A stretch of 64,000 nt of DNA, taken from positions 434,001-498,000 of the forward strand of contig JAGIBK010000001.1 in assembly GCA_017744355.1 (NCBI GenBank). The letters are read 5' to 3'. The notes under the pieces are model-generated. The model saw only the letters and a program-made list of their open reading frames with translations. It did not search any database and was not told the DNA's origin. Origin of the DNA: a bacterium. GTDB lineage: Bacteria > Cyanobacteriota > Sericytochromatia > S15B-MN24 > UBA4093. A program made the translations under genes and the position numbers. The first letter of the stretch is position 1, and every line of letters starts with the position of its first letter. Below are positions 38,394 to 48,614 of this stretch, in pieces.

Positions 38394-41300
38394 TTACATC
38401 GAGCGGCGGTACTGGCCGCCCACCTCGTAGAGAGCCCGGCTGATCTGACCGAGCGAGCAGCTCTTCACCGTCTCCATCAACTCGGCGAAGATGTTGCCGC
38501 CCGTGGTGGCCGCCTGCTGGAGGCGGTGCAGGGCCTCTTCCGAGCGCGCGGCGTTGCGGGCCTGGAAGGCGTGCAGGTTTGCGATCTGCTGTTTCTTTTC
38601 GTCCTCGGTCGAGCGGATGAGCTCGATGCTGTCGCCGTACTCGACCGGGTTGGGGTTGAGGAAGGTGTTGACCCCGATGATGGGCAGGTCGCCGGAGTGC
38701 TTGAGGTGCTCGTAGTAGAGCGACTCCTCCTGGATCTTGCCGCGCTGGTACATGGTCTCCATGGCCCCCAGCACCCCGCCGCGATCCGACAGGCGGCGGA
38801 ACTCGGCGAGCACGGCCTCCTCGACCAGCTCCGTCAGCTCCTCGATGATGAACGCGCCCTGGAGGGGGTTCTCGTTGTTGGCGAGGCCCAGCTCCCGGTT
38901 GATGATGAGCTGGATCGCCATGGCGCGACGGACCGACTCCTCGGTGGGCGTGGTGATGGCCTCGTCGTAGGCGTTGGTGTGCAGGCTGTTGCAGTTGTCG
39001 TAGATGGCGTAGAGCGCCTGCAGGGTGGTGCGGATGTCGTTGAAGTCGATCTCCTGGGCGTGCAGGCTGCGGCCCGAGGTCTGGATGTGGTACTTGAGCT
39101 TCTGGCTGCGCTCGTTGGCGCCGTACTTGCCCTTCATGGCCGTCGCCCAGATGCGGCGCGCGACCCGGCCGATGACCGCGTACTCGGGGTCGATGCCGTT
39201 GGAGAAGAAGAAGCTCAGGTTGGGGGCGAAGTCGTCCACCTTCATGCCGCGGCTCAGGTAGTACTCCACGAAGGTGAAGCCGTTGGCGAGGGTGAAGGCG
39301 AGCTGCGAGATGGGGTTCGCACCGGCTTCGGCGATGTGGTAGCCCGAGATCGAGACCGAGTAGTAGTTCCTGACGTCGTGCTCGATCAGGTACTGCTGGA
39401 TGTCGCCCATCATGCGCAGGGCGAACTCGGTCGAGAAGATGCAGGTATTCTGGGCCTGGTCTTCCTTGAGGATGTCGGCCTGGACGGTACCGCGCACGGT
39501 GGCGAGCGTCTGCGCCTTGATCCGGGCGTAGGTCTCGGCGTCCACCAGCATGTCGCCGGTCACGCCCAGGGTCCGAAGGCCGAAGAGGCGGCTGCCTTCG
39601 GGCTCGTCGGCGCCGCGGTAGGCGGGACGCTCGAGGCCGAGGGCCTTGAAGTGGGCGTCGATCTTGGCCTCGGCCGCGTCCCACTCACCTTGCTCGGTGA
39701 GGTACTTCTCGACCTGCTGGTCGATGGCGGCGTTGAGGAAGAAGGCCAGCAGCATGGGAGCCGGGCCGTTGATGGTCTTGGAGACCGAGGTGGTCGGCGC
39801 GCAGAGGTCGAAGCCCGAGTAGAGCTTCTTGGCGTCGTCGACGGTGCAGATGGAGACGCCCGAGTTGCCGATCTTGCCGTAGATGTCCGGGCGCCAGTCG
39901 GGATCCTCGCCGTAGAGGGTCACCGAGTCGAAGGCGGTCGAAAGACGTGCCGCGGGCTGGCCCTTGGAAACGTAGTGGAAGCGCTTGTTGGTGCGCTCGG
40001 GCGTGCCCTCGCCCGCGAACATGCGGGTGGGATCCTCACCGGTGCGCTTGTACTCGAAGACACCCGCGGTGTAGGGATAGCGGCCCGGGACGTTCTCGAG
40101 CAGCATCCACGAGAGCAGATCACCCCAGTCGTGGAACTTGGGCAGGCTGACCTTGGGGATCATCAGGTGCGAGAGGCTCTCGGTGTAGTTGGAGACGCGA
40201 ATTTCCTTGCCACGCACCGTGTACGAGTGGACCGGGGCGGTGTAGCCCTCGACCATGGCCTTCCAGCCTTGCAGCAGCTTGAGGCTCTCGCTGTCCAGGT
40301 CGAGGAGGGCCTCCTGGTAGCGCTGGCGCAGGAGGCGGATGGCGGGATCGGCGCTCTGGTCGGTCAGCTGGGCCGCGTCGTAGAGCTGGGCCATGGCAGG
40401 CACGGCATCACCGAGGGCCTTGAGCGAGGTGTGGTAGGCGTAGGCGTCGCGGGCGCGCTCGGCCTGGCTGGCTGCGTGCTTCTTGTGGCCCTGGACCGCG
40501 TCCGAGATCTCGGCGAGGTAGCGGTTGCGCTCGGGCGGGATGATCGCCTGCTTGCGGCTCTCGCGCTCGGTGACTTCGAGCGAGGACTTCCAGTCGAGCT
40601 CGGTCTTCTTGACCAGGGTCTCGACCAGGTTGACGTAGAGCCAGTTGGTGCCGGCGTCGTTGAACTGGCTGGCGATGGTGCCGTAGACCGGCATGGCCGA
40701 GGTGTCCTCGGTGAAGCGCTTGTGTCCACGCTGGTACTGCTTGCGCACGTCGCGCAGGGCATCCTCGGCACCGCGCTTGTCGAACTTGTTGATGACCACC
40801 AGGTCCGCGTAGTCGATCATGTCGATCTTCTCGAGCTGGCTCTGGGCGCCGAACTCGGAGGTCATGACGTACATGGACACGTCTACCAGATCGACGATCT
40901 CGGAGTCGGACTGGCCGATGCCCGCGGTCTCGACGACCACCAGGTCGAAGCCCGCGGCCTTGGCCACGCCGATGGCCTGGATGAGGGCCTTGCTGGTCGC
41001 CACGTTCGAGGCGCGGGTGGCGAGTGAGCGCATGTAGACACGCGGGTTGTAGATGGCGTTCATGCGGATGCGATCGCCCAGCAGGGCGCCGCCGGTCTTG
41101 CGCTTGGAGGGGTCAACCGAGAGGATGGCTACGCTCTTTTCGGGGAAGTCCGCCAGGAAGCGGCGGATCACCTCGTCGGTCAGGCTCGACTTGCCTGCCC
41201 CGCCGGTGCCGGTGATGCCGAGGACGGGGACCTTGCGGGTCGCGCCCTTCTCGGCGAGCTTGTGGAAGAGATCGCGGTAGCGGAAGTCCGCCTCCTGCTT

Positions 41301-41855
41301 GGTCTCGGCCTCGGTCAGGGTGATGAGGCGAGCGAGCAGGGGGATGTCCTCGCGCGTGACATCGAGGGCCTGCGGGGGGATGCCCTCGGCCAGGTCCACG
41401 TCGCAGGCCATCATCATCTGGTCGATCATGCCCTGGAGGCCCAGGGTACGCCCGTCTTCGGGCGAGAAGATCTTGGTGACGCCGTAGGCTTCGAGCTCGG
41501 CGATCTCGGCGGGGACGATGACGCCGCCGCCGCCGCCGAAGACCTTGATGTGGCCCGCCCCGCGCTCGCGCAAGAGGTCGACCATGAACTTGAAGTACTC
41601 GACGTGCCCGCCCTGGTAGGAGCTGATGGCGATGCCTTGCACGTCCTCCTGGATGGCGGTCTCGACGATCTCTGCGACCGAGCGGTTGTGGCCCAGGTGG
41701 ATCACCTCGGCGCCGGTGTCCTGCAGGATGCGGCGCATGATGTTGATCGACGCGTCGTGACCGTCGAAGAGCGAGGCGGCCGTGACGAACCGGACCTTGT
41801 TTTTGGCCTGGTAGGGCGACGAGGCGGGTACCGTCCGGGTGGCAGTGGCTTCCAT
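38394..41855 (-). CDS. icmF: Fused isobutyryl-CoA mutase (IcmF)
   Basis: Adenosylcobalamin enzyme that interconverts isobutyryl-CoA and n-butyryl-CoA, with its G-protein chaperone built in. The 1153-residue product has all three parts: a B12-binding domain with DGHDAS (cobalt-ligand histidine near residue 33) and [11 protein letters not shown], a MeaI-type GTPase ([16 protein letters not shown] near 205, [21 protein letters not shown]), a linker, and the mutase barrel (residues about 550-1130; [47 protein letters not shown]). The [14 protein letters not shown] signature marks IcmF rather than methylmalonyl-CoA mutase. The ATG at 41855 is preferred because GGAGAG lies 10 bp before it; an ATG 18 bp upstream has no such site. 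Confidence 0.95.
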   Translation of the reverse strand: MEATATRTVPASSPYQAKNKVRFVTAASLFDGHDASINIMRRILQDTGAEVIHLGHNRSVAEIVETAIQEDVQGIAISSYQGGHVEYFKFMVDLLRERGAGHIKVFGGGGGVIVPAEIAELEAYGVTKIFSPEDGRTLGLQGMIDQMMMACDVDLAEGIPPQALDVTREDIPLLARLITLTEAETKQEADFRYRDLFHKLAEKGATRKVPVLGITGTGGAGKSSLTDEVIRRFLADFPEKSVAILSVDPSKRKTGGALLGDRIRMNAIYNPRVYMRSLATRASNVATSKALIQAIGVAKAAGFDLVVVETAGIGQSDSEIVDLVDVSMYVMTSEFGAQSQLEKIDMIDYADLVVINKFDKRGAEDALRDVRKQYQRGHKRFTEDTSAMPVYGTIASQFNDAGTNWLYVNLVETLVKKTELDWKSSLEVTERESRKQAIIPPERNRYLAEISDAVQGHKKHAASQAERARDAYAYHTSLKALGDAVPAMAQLYDAAQLTDQSADPAIRLLRQRYQEALLDLDSESLKLLQGWKAMVEGYTAPVHSYTVRGKEIRVSNYTESLSHLMIPKVSLPKFHDWGDLLSWMLLENVPGRYPYTAGVFEYKRTGEDPTRMFAGEGTPERTNKRFHYVSKGQPAARLSTAFDSVTLYGEDPDWRPDIYGKIGNSGVSICTVDDAKKLYSGFDLCAPTTSVSKTINGPAPMLLAFFLNAAIDQQVEKYLTEQGEWDAAEAKIDAHFKALGLERPAYRGADEPEGSRLFGLRTLGVTGDMLVDAETYARIKAQTLATVRGTVQADILKEDQAQNTCIFSTEFALRMMGDIQQYLIEHDVRNYYSVSISGYHIAEAGANPISQLAFTLANGFTFVEYYLSRGMKVDDFAPNLSFFFSNGIDPEYAVIGRVARRIWATAMKGKYGANERSQKLKYHIQTSGRSLHAQEIDFNDIRTTLQALYAIYDNCNSLHTNAYDEAITTPTEESVRRAMAIQLIINRELGLANNENPLQGAFIIEELTELVEEAVLAEFRRLSDRGGVLGAMETMYQRGKIQEESLYYEHLKHSGDLPIIGVNTFLNPNPVEYGDSIELIRSTEDEKKQQIANLHAFQARNAARSEEALHRLQQAATTGGNIFAELMETVKSCSLGQISRALYEVGGQYRRSM

Positions 41856-41946
41856 GGCGTCAGTGCTCTCCATTCTTGGCGGGATGGGCGCCCAGCCCCA
41901 AGGGCCGGACCTTTCGATTTTACCCCACCTCCTGCACCGAAGCCAG

Positions 41947-41974
41947 TTTGGCGGGTAGGTGCCTTTGGTATAAT
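41947..41974 (+). promoter_or_regulatory. Promoter of the 162-residue lipoprotein gene
   Basis: TTTGGC (41947-41952), 16-bp spacer and a consensus TATAAT (41969-41974) with TGG before it. It lies between icmF and a divergent lipoprotein gene. Confidence 0.65.
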
Positions 41975-42010
41975 CGAGCAATCAAAGGTTCACCGTGGAA
42001 GGATACCGCC

Positions 42011-42499
42011 ATGCACCGAATCAACGTCTGGATGAGAAGCGCCCTCCTGTCGGCCATGACCCTTGCGACCTTGACCGGCTGCTCCTCGGCGGGGTCCGAA
42101 TGGCGGGCCCGCTCGGAGGTCTTCAGCTACGGCGATCGCGACTACGAGCAGCGCCGGGTGGCCTCCGAGATTCAGGTCTTCGAGGGCGAGGTACCGACCA
42201 AGCCTTACGTGCGGCTCGCCAAGATCGTCTCGGAGCCCATCTTCGGCAATTCCCAGGACACCTTCTTGGAGCTGAAGCGCCGTGCCGCGATGATGGGAGC
42301 CGACGCGATCATCGATCTCAAGTTCGACGTGGAAGAGGTCGAGTACGGCAAGGCCACCGAAACGACCCGCGAGTCGACCTACTTCGGCAGCAACCGCGCC
42401 GAGAAGCGCAGCGTCAAGGAAATCAGCAAGCCGTCCGTCGGTAAGCGCACGATCATCTCGGGCGTCGCCATCCGCTACAAGGCCGCTGCCGAGCAGTAA
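42011..42499 (+). CDS. Lipoprotein with YbjQ-like fold features
   Basis: 162-residue lipoprotein: signal peptide ending LTGC (cysteine near 24), then a small domain with VRLAKIVSEPIFG, LELKRRAAMMGADAIIDLKFDVEEVEYG and a final ISGVAIRYK. The central AAMMGADAIIDLKF pattern resembles the YbjQ/DUF74 and related Gram-negative lipoproteins that form oligomers, but the match is by eye only. GAAGGA precedes the ATG. It stands alone between two leftward genes for B12-enzyme functions and is not part of their transcript. Confidence 0.7.
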   Translation: MHRINVWMRSALLSAMTLATLTGCSSAGSEWRARSEVFSYGDRDYEQRRVASEIQVFEGEVPTKPYVRLAKIVSEPIFGNSQDTFLELKRRAAMMGADAIIDLKFDVEEVEYGKATETTRESTYFGSNRAEKRSVKEISKPSVGKRTIISGVAIRYKAAAEQ

Positions 42500-42502
42500 C
42501 GG

Positions 42503-43468
42503 CTACGGCAGCGTTCGCTTCAGCGCCTCCAGCAGGCGGCGCGCAGCGAACGAGGGCGGCTCGCGCCGTTCCTGCACGGCGGCGATCGCTTCCACGAGCG
42601 CCGGAGTGCCCAGGGCACCTTGCAGGGCGCGCTCGATCTGGGCCATGGCGAGGGCCTCGGCCTCTTCGCGCGCCTGATGCGCCCGCTTCTCGGCGAGCGA
42701 GCCGGTGCGCTTCAAGTAATCACGGTGAGTCTTGAGGTGCTCCCACAAATCCAGGACGCCGCTCTCGTCGAGCTCGGTCAGGCTCTTGGTCTGGACCACG
42801 CTGGGGTTCCAGCCGGTGCTCACCTGCATCTCGAGCATGCCGAGGATCTCGGCGGCGGCCTTGCCGGCCCCGGGGATGTCGGCCTTGTTGACGACGAAGA
42901 GGTCCGGCACCTCCATGATGCCAGCCTTGATGGCCTGGATGCCGTCACCCAGGTTGGGCGGCAGGACGAGCACCGTGCTGTCGGTCGCCTGGGCGATCGC
43001 GACTTCGCTCTGACCCACCCCCACGGTCTCGACGATCACCACGTCGCAGCCATAAGCATCCAGCACCTCGGTCGCGGCCTTGGTGGCGAGCGCGATGCCG
43101 CCGAGCTGGCCGCGGCTGCTCATGCTGCGGATGAAGACTCCCGGATCGCCCGCGTGGCTCTTCATGCGGATGCGATCGCCGAGGATCGCCCCGCCCGAGA
43201 AGGGGCTGGACGGGTCGACCGCGACGACCCCGACCTTGAGCCCGTCCTGTCGGATGGCCGCGATCAAGAGGTCGGTCAGCGAGCTCTTGCCCGCGCCGGG
43301 CGGGCCGGTGATGCCCACGAGGAAGGCGTTGCCGGTCGAGGGGTACAGCTCGGCGAGGGCCTGCTCGGCCTCGGGTGCCTGGTTCTCGATGAGGGAGATG
43401 AGGCGGGCGGCGGCACGGCGATCGCCCGCTTTCACGCGGCTGACGTAGTCGATGGTTCCTGCGGTCAT
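42503..43468 (-). CDS. meaB: MeaB/ArgK-type GTPase, chaperone of acyl-CoA mutase
   Basis: 321-residue G3E-family GTPase that loads and protects adenosylcobalamin-dependent mutases. Motifs: P-loop [15 protein letters not shown] near residue 52, DPSSPFSGGAILGDRIRM, IVETVGVGQSE (base III region), NKADIPGAG, and an arginine-rich C-terminus. It is the free-standing counterpart of the G domain within IcmF, so the genome probably encodes another mutase, such as methylmalonyl-CoA mutase, that needs it. The ATG at 43468 follows AAGGG. The gene lies close to icmF but is separated by a convergent-oriented lipoprotein gene. Confidence 0.94.
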   Translation of the reverse strand: MTAGTIDYVSRVKAGDRRAAARLISLIENQAPEAEQALAELYPSTGNAFLVGITGPPGAGKSSLTDLLIAAIRQDGLKVGVVAVDPSSPFSGGAILGDRIRMKSHAGDPGVFIRSMSSRGQLGGIALATKAATEVLDAYGCDVVIVETVGVGQSEVAIAQATDSTVLVLPPNLGDGIQAIKAGIMEVPDLFVVNKADIPGAGKAAAEILGMLEMQVSTGWNPSVVQTKSLTELDESGVLDLWEHLKTHRDYLKRTGSLAEKRAHQAREEAEALAMAQIERALQGALGTPALVEAIAAVQERREPPSFAARRLLEALKRTLP

Positions 43469-43568
43469 GGGCGCCCTTTCGTGAGATGCTAGCCCGATCG
43501 TAGCCAACCGGGAGCCAAATCGCAAGGCAGCCGTCGCCTTCAAGCTGCCAGGAAGGACCCGTATGACT

Positions 43569-43600
43569 GAGCCGCCCGCCCGGATGAGGGCGAGCGGCTC
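43569..43600 (-). terminator. Terminator after the NHL-repeat lipoprotein
   Basis: A stem of about 12 bp (43569-43581 with 43588-43600) with a one-base mismatch, closing a GGATGA-type loop, 16 bp beyond the stop codon. Confidence 0.6.
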
Positions 43601-43616
43601 GTTATCTTGGAACTCC

Positions 43617-46600
43617 TCAGAAGGTTGGACTGTACGGCCAGAAGCTCGTCGCCGAGGCGGTCTTGGGCCCCAGATCGAAGCGCTTGATGGAATGGCTGCC
43701 GCGCTCGCCGACGTAGAGCGCGTTCTCCCCCGGGACCATGACGAGCCCGCAGGGCTTGTTCAAGGTGTACTTGACGCACAGATCGATCAGGTTGGTGTAG
43801 TTGCCGACCATCAACTGCTGAACCTGTCCGTCAACCTCGCTCGTGACGTAAAGGTTGCCGGCGTTGTCCCCCACCACGTCCTTCGGCTCGTCGATCCAAG
43901 CCGAGTAGTAGGTGAGGCCCCCGTCGCTCGGGTCGAGTTGGAAGAGGTGGGATCCGCCCACCACCCAGAGGCGCCCTGCGGCGTCCCCCCACATGCCCTG
44001 AGGGCGACCCCAGTTGTACACCTTGGGGTTGTAGGCGTCGGAGAGATCGATCAGGTCATTGTTCCAGTGTTGAACGGCGTAGGTCTTGCCGCTCGCCTGG
44101 TCTTGGTAGACCCCGTAGGCGCCCGAGGCGTTGGTCGCGAAGTTCGTGGCACCGCCGCCTCCGTTTGCTACCTTCATGACCTTTTGTTCGCAGCCGACGA
44201 GGAGGACTCCCCCGGCCCCGAAGGCGAGGGAGACTGGCTCCGTGAGGCCGGTCCCGTAGTTCGAGCGTACCCCCTTGCCCGTGATCTTGTAGACCCTGGT
44301 GTTGTAGCCGTCCACGAGATAGAGGTTGTTGGAGGCGTCCGCCGTCATCCCCATGAGCTTGGGGCCACCGGTGACGGTCAGGTAGTTCGAATCCAGCATG
44401 GCGCCTGCCATGCTCAGGTTCACCACTTTGTCCCGGGTGGCGACGAAGAGGGATTCCGAGGCGATGGTGATACCGCGGGGCTGGTTGAGGCCCGAGGCGA
44501 TCACGCTCAGGGTCTTGGTCGCCTGGGTGTACTTGTAGACCTGCCCGCCCCCGGCTGCCGTGACATAGAGGTCTCCCGCCGCGTCCTGCACGAGGCCGAA
44601 GGCATCCTGGATCCCGGTGGCCAAGGTGGTGAAGCGGCTACCGTCCCACTTCACGAGGGTGCCCTTCACGGTCGGGTTGATGGACTCGTTGAGGTAGTAG
44701 ATGTTCCCGGCGCCGTCCCCGATCATGCCGCTGGGATAGTAGATGGGGTTGTGGGCGATGGCCCCTTGCACCGAGCCGTTCGCGTCGAGCTTGTAGATCG
44801 CCTGCGTGTTGTTCCCGGAGACATAGAGGTTGTTGTCCGTGCCGACGGCGACCCCGTTGGCGGCATCGGGCAGGGGATAGAACGAAAGGGCGCCGTTGCT
44901 GGCGTACTTGTAGAGGGTATTCCCCTGCGAGGCGATGTAGAGGTTTCCCGCCGCGTCGCTCGCCATGTCCGTGGGGGTGCTGACGCCGAGCCGGCGCTGG
45001 GCGACGGTGGCGCCCTTCGGGACGACGCTCAGGAATTCGTGGTCGGTGCTGACGCCGAAGAGGTTCTGCGCCGCGTCGAAGGCGAGTCCCCAGGGGTTTC
45101 CGAAACCACTCGCGAGCAGGGTTTCGCTCCCGTTCGGGTCGATGCGGTAGAGGCCGTTGTTGCCCGTAGAGACGTGAAGCCGTCCGTTCTTGTCCAGCGC
45201 GACGCCCTTGGGATTGGCGTAGCGGTTCGCGTAGGTGGAAGTGGTCCCGTTGCTCGCAGCGACCTTCACGATCGACGAGCCGCGCTGGTTGGCGACGAAG
45301 ACATCGCCGGCCGTGTTGACCGCGAGGCCCCACGGGGCGTTGAAGCCCACCGCATACGTGAAGCCGCTCGCACTACCGCTGGCCACCCGGCTGATCGAGC
45401 CGTTCCAGTTGTTCGCGATCAAGAGATCGCCGCTTCGCGGGTCGAAGCCGAGGCCAGCGGGTCCCGACAGAGCCGTGACCCGATCGCTGAGGCCCGTGCC
45501 GTCGGTCTTAAGGCTCACGACCTTGCCGCTGCCCTGGCACGAGATGTAGAGGAGGCCGTCGGGACCGAGCGCGATGCCGCTCGGCTGAGAGAGGCCGGTC
45601 GCGAGGGGCGACTTGACTCCGGCCGGGGTGACCTTGGTGACGCTGCCTGCTGCCGAGTCCGTCACGTACAGGTTCTCCTGCCGGTCGAGCGTCAGAGCCG
45701 AGGGGGCGGTGAAGCCGGTGGCGAAGGAGGCCATGGTCCCATCGGGGGCCATCTTGAAGACCACGCCGTTGTTGCCCGCGACGTAGAGGTTGCCGGCCGC
45801 GTCCAGGATGGAGTGGCCGTCGTTGCTCGTGACATGGAAGCTCGGCCCGACCCCCTTGAAGCCCGCGATCTCGACGGTGACGGGGCCCGAGGTGGCCCCT
45901 GCCGGTATCTCGACCTGCATCTGGGTCTGGTCGCTCAGCACGGCCCGCACGGTGCCCCGGACCCCGTTGAAGTAGACATGGTTCTGGCTCGGATCCAGGT
46001 TGAACTGGTTGCCGAAGAGGGTGACGACGTCCCCGACCGCGCCCGAGGCGGGCATCACGTCCGTGATCGAGAAGCCTTCGACCGCCGCCGCGTAGGAGTA
46101 CCAAGGGGCCGAGGCGTTGCGCCGGGTGTTGATGAGCGCACCTGCCACGGGGTCTGCATTGAGGGCGAGTTGCCGGATCACGATCCCGTGGACCTGGCGA
46201 TACTCATCCTGGTGGACGCCGCTGAGCGCCGCGCTGCCGGCGAAGCTGATGGGGGCCTCGGGGACACCGGGCGTGAGCGAGAGGCGGGTGCGCGGATCGA
46301 GCGTGCCGATGAGCGAGGATCCCCAGACCGGGATCGAGCCGCTCGCCACAGGATCGGAAGACTGACTCCGCAAGTCGACGATCATCGAGAGGGCGGTGCT
46401 GGAGGGGTTGATGAGGATCTGCGCCCCGGTCAGGGAGGTCCAGCCGTTCTGGTAGCCCAGGAGGGTCCGGACGCGCGCGGCACGCTTGCCCGCCTTGTTG
46501 TCGAAGAGGCCCTTGACCGCTTCGAGGGCGTACAGGGCGTTCGCGTTTGGCCTGAAGTTCGGGTTGAGGGTGAACGAGCCGTTCGCGTCGGTCACGCCGC

Positions 46601-46817
46601 TCGTGATCGTCGTGCTCGTGCCGAGATCGATCAGCGAGACGGTCGAAGCCTTGGCGATCTCATCCACCGTCGCCTGAGTTGCGCGCTCGGCGGTCCCCCC
46701 GAACTCGACCCGGCCCGCCAGGGCGGAGTCCGACCCGGGCAATGGGGCCGTCATCGGTGGGCGAACGCAGGCAGAGAGCGCCAGAACCACCACCAAGGCG
46801 ACAAACCGTCCGAGCAT
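43617..46817 (-). CDS. Very large NHL/SMP-30-repeat lipoprotein with IPT domain
   Basis: 1066-residue lipoprotein: signal peptide ending LSAC (cysteine near 17), a carboxypeptidase-regulatory-like start (LAGRVEFGGTAERATQATVDEI), a region around 120-260 of unknown fold, an IPT/TIG immunoglobulin-like domain (ITDVMPASGAVGDVVTLFGNQF...GPVTVEIAGF, about residues 265-345), and from 355 to the end some 16 NHL-like blades, recognisable by repeats such as LYVAGNNGVVFKMAPDG, LYVTDSAAGSVTKV and LYVTAAGGGQVYKYTQ. The blades would form two or more propellers. Such proteins are usually surface scaffolds or carbohydrate-binding proteins. GGAGAA precedes the ATG. Confidence 0.85.
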   Translation of the reverse strand: MLGRFVALVVVLALSACVRPPMTAPLPGSDSALAGRVEFGGTAERATQATVDEIAKASTVSLIDLGTSTTITSGVTDANGSFTLNPNFRPNANALYALEAVKGLFDNKAGKRAARVRTLLGYQNGWTSLTGAQILINPSSTALSMIVDLRSQSSDPVASGSIPVWGSSLIGTLDPRTRLSLTPGVPEAPISFAGSAALSGVHQDEYRQVHGIVIRQLALNADPVAGALINTRRNASAPWYSYAAAVEGFSITDVMPASGAVGDVVTLFGNQFNLDPSQNHVYFNGVRGTVRAVLSDQTQMQVEIPAGATSGPVTVEIAGFKGVGPSFHVTSNDGHSILDAAGNLYVAGNNGVVFKMAPDGTMASFATGFTAPSALTLDRQENLYVTDSAAGSVTKVTPAGVKSPLATGLSQPSGIALGPDGLLYISCQGSGKVVSLKTDGTGLSDRVTALSGPAGLGFDPRSGDLLIANNWNGSISRVASGSASGFTYAVGFNAPWGLAVNTAGDVFVANQRGSSIVKVAASNGTTSTYANRYANPKGVALDKNGRLHVSTGNNGLYRIDPNGSETLLASGFGNPWGLAFDAAQNLFGVSTDHEFLSVVPKGATVAQRRLGVSTPTDMASDAAGNLYIASQGNTLYKYASNGALSFYPLPDAANGVAVGTDNNLYVSGNNTQAIYKLDANGSVQGAIAHNPIYYPSGMIGDGAGNIYYLNESINPTVKGTLVKWDGSRFTTLATGIQDAFGLVQDAAGDLYVTAAGGGQVYKYTQATKTLSVIASGLNQPRGITIASESLFVATRDKVVNLSMAGAMLDSNYLTVTGGPKLMGMTADASNNLYLVDGYNTRVYKITGKGVRSNYGTGLTEPVSLAFGAGGVLLVGCEQKVMKVANGGGGATNFATNASGAYGVYQDQASGKTYAVQHWNNDLIDLSDAYNPKVYNWGRPQGMWGDAAGRLWVVGGSHLFQLDPSDGGLTYYSAWIDEPKDVVGDNAGNLYVTSEVDGQVQQLMVGNYTNLIDLCVKYTLNKPCGLVMVPGENALYVGERGSHSIKRFDLGPKTASATSFWPYSPTF

Positions 46818-47089
46818 GAATTTTCTCCAAAAAACTCATCCATCCAAAGTTTTGGATGATTAATTAACAATCATGGCGTTTAGATAATCAGGCAAGCGAA
46901 TTGTTAATACTATACCCGTTAGATTGATTTCGCTTTGGACTTTATGCTATTTCCTTGCTATTGCACCGAATGTTTAGTCTGAAATTTTGTACCGACGCGA
47001 TGACGGCTTTGTTCTGAGCGTTTTTTGGATTCGGCTGCGGGTTTGCCTTTTTCAGAAGTCATGTCCAGCTGGATTGAAGGGTGGGTATC
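46818..47089. other. AT-rich divergent intergenic region
   Basis: About 270 bp much richer in A and T than the rest. It contains a near-perfect palindrome at 46840-46857 (CATCCAAA and its complement around GT) close to the large lipoprotein's ribosome site, and an inverted TTAACAAT/ATTGTTAA pair about 33 bp apart. Promoters for both flanking genes are expected here, but several -10-like hexamers compete (for example TATAGT on the minus strand) and none is decisive. Confidence 0.5.
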
Positions 47090-47401
47090 ATGCCAAGCGC
47101 TTATCACTCGATTTTCCGCGGCGTGATGCTCCTGTTGCCCCTTCTCCTTGCGGCCTGCATCACCGACCAGCCAGAGGTTACGAACGCGCCGCCTTCCGGC
47201 GCAGGGACGACCACGCCGACCCCCACCCCCACGCCGTCTGCTCCCCTGTCGCCTGCTCCCACTGCGACGGCGCCGACCTGGATCGTGGCGAGCCCCACGC
47301 CTACCCCGTCGGCGACCGTGACGCCCACCTTGCCGCCGGCGCCGGTCGTGACCACCGATCCTTTCGCCACCCCTACCCCCACTTCCGATCCCACGCCCTG
47401 A
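47090..47401 (+). CDS. Short Thr/Pro-repeat lipoprotein
   Basis: 103 residues: signal peptide ending LAAC (cysteine near 23), then low-complexity Thr-Pro repeats (TPTPTPTPSAPLSPAP, ASPTPTPSATVTPT) to the end. There is no folded domain, so it resembles a free-standing surface linker or a gene fragment. AAGGG precedes the ATG at 47090; a GTG nine bases upstream is less likely. Confidence 0.55.
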   Translation: MPSAYHSIFRGVMLLLPLLLAACITDQPEVTNAPPSGAGTTTPTPTPTPSAPLSPAPTATAPTWIVASPTPTPSATVTPTLPPAPVVTTDPFATPTPTSDPTP

Positions 47402-47414
47402 CCCCTTCAAGCAA

Positions 47415-47451
47415 AAAGTCCCGAGCAGCCGACGAGGCTGCTCGGGACTTT
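47415..47451. terminator. Bidirectional terminator
   Basis: A 16-bp perfect stem (47415-47430 with 47436-47451), loop GACGA, with A-run before and TTTCGTTT after. It separates convergent genes. Confidence 0.92.
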
Positions 47452-47464
47452 CGTTTCGGGAGGC

Positions 47465-48604
<1,140 letters not shown>

Positions 48605-48614
48605 GCGCTTCTCC

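Noticed and set aside
38526..41027. A long plus-strand frame across icmF
   Set aside because: It is the complement of a well-supported IcmF gene, with no recognisable product.
43563..46859. A very long open frame (about 1100 codons) on the plus strand
   Set aside because: It is antisense to the NHL-repeat lipoprotein and its translation is compositionally abnormal (Val/Gly/Arg-rich, no domains). High GC lengthens such frames.
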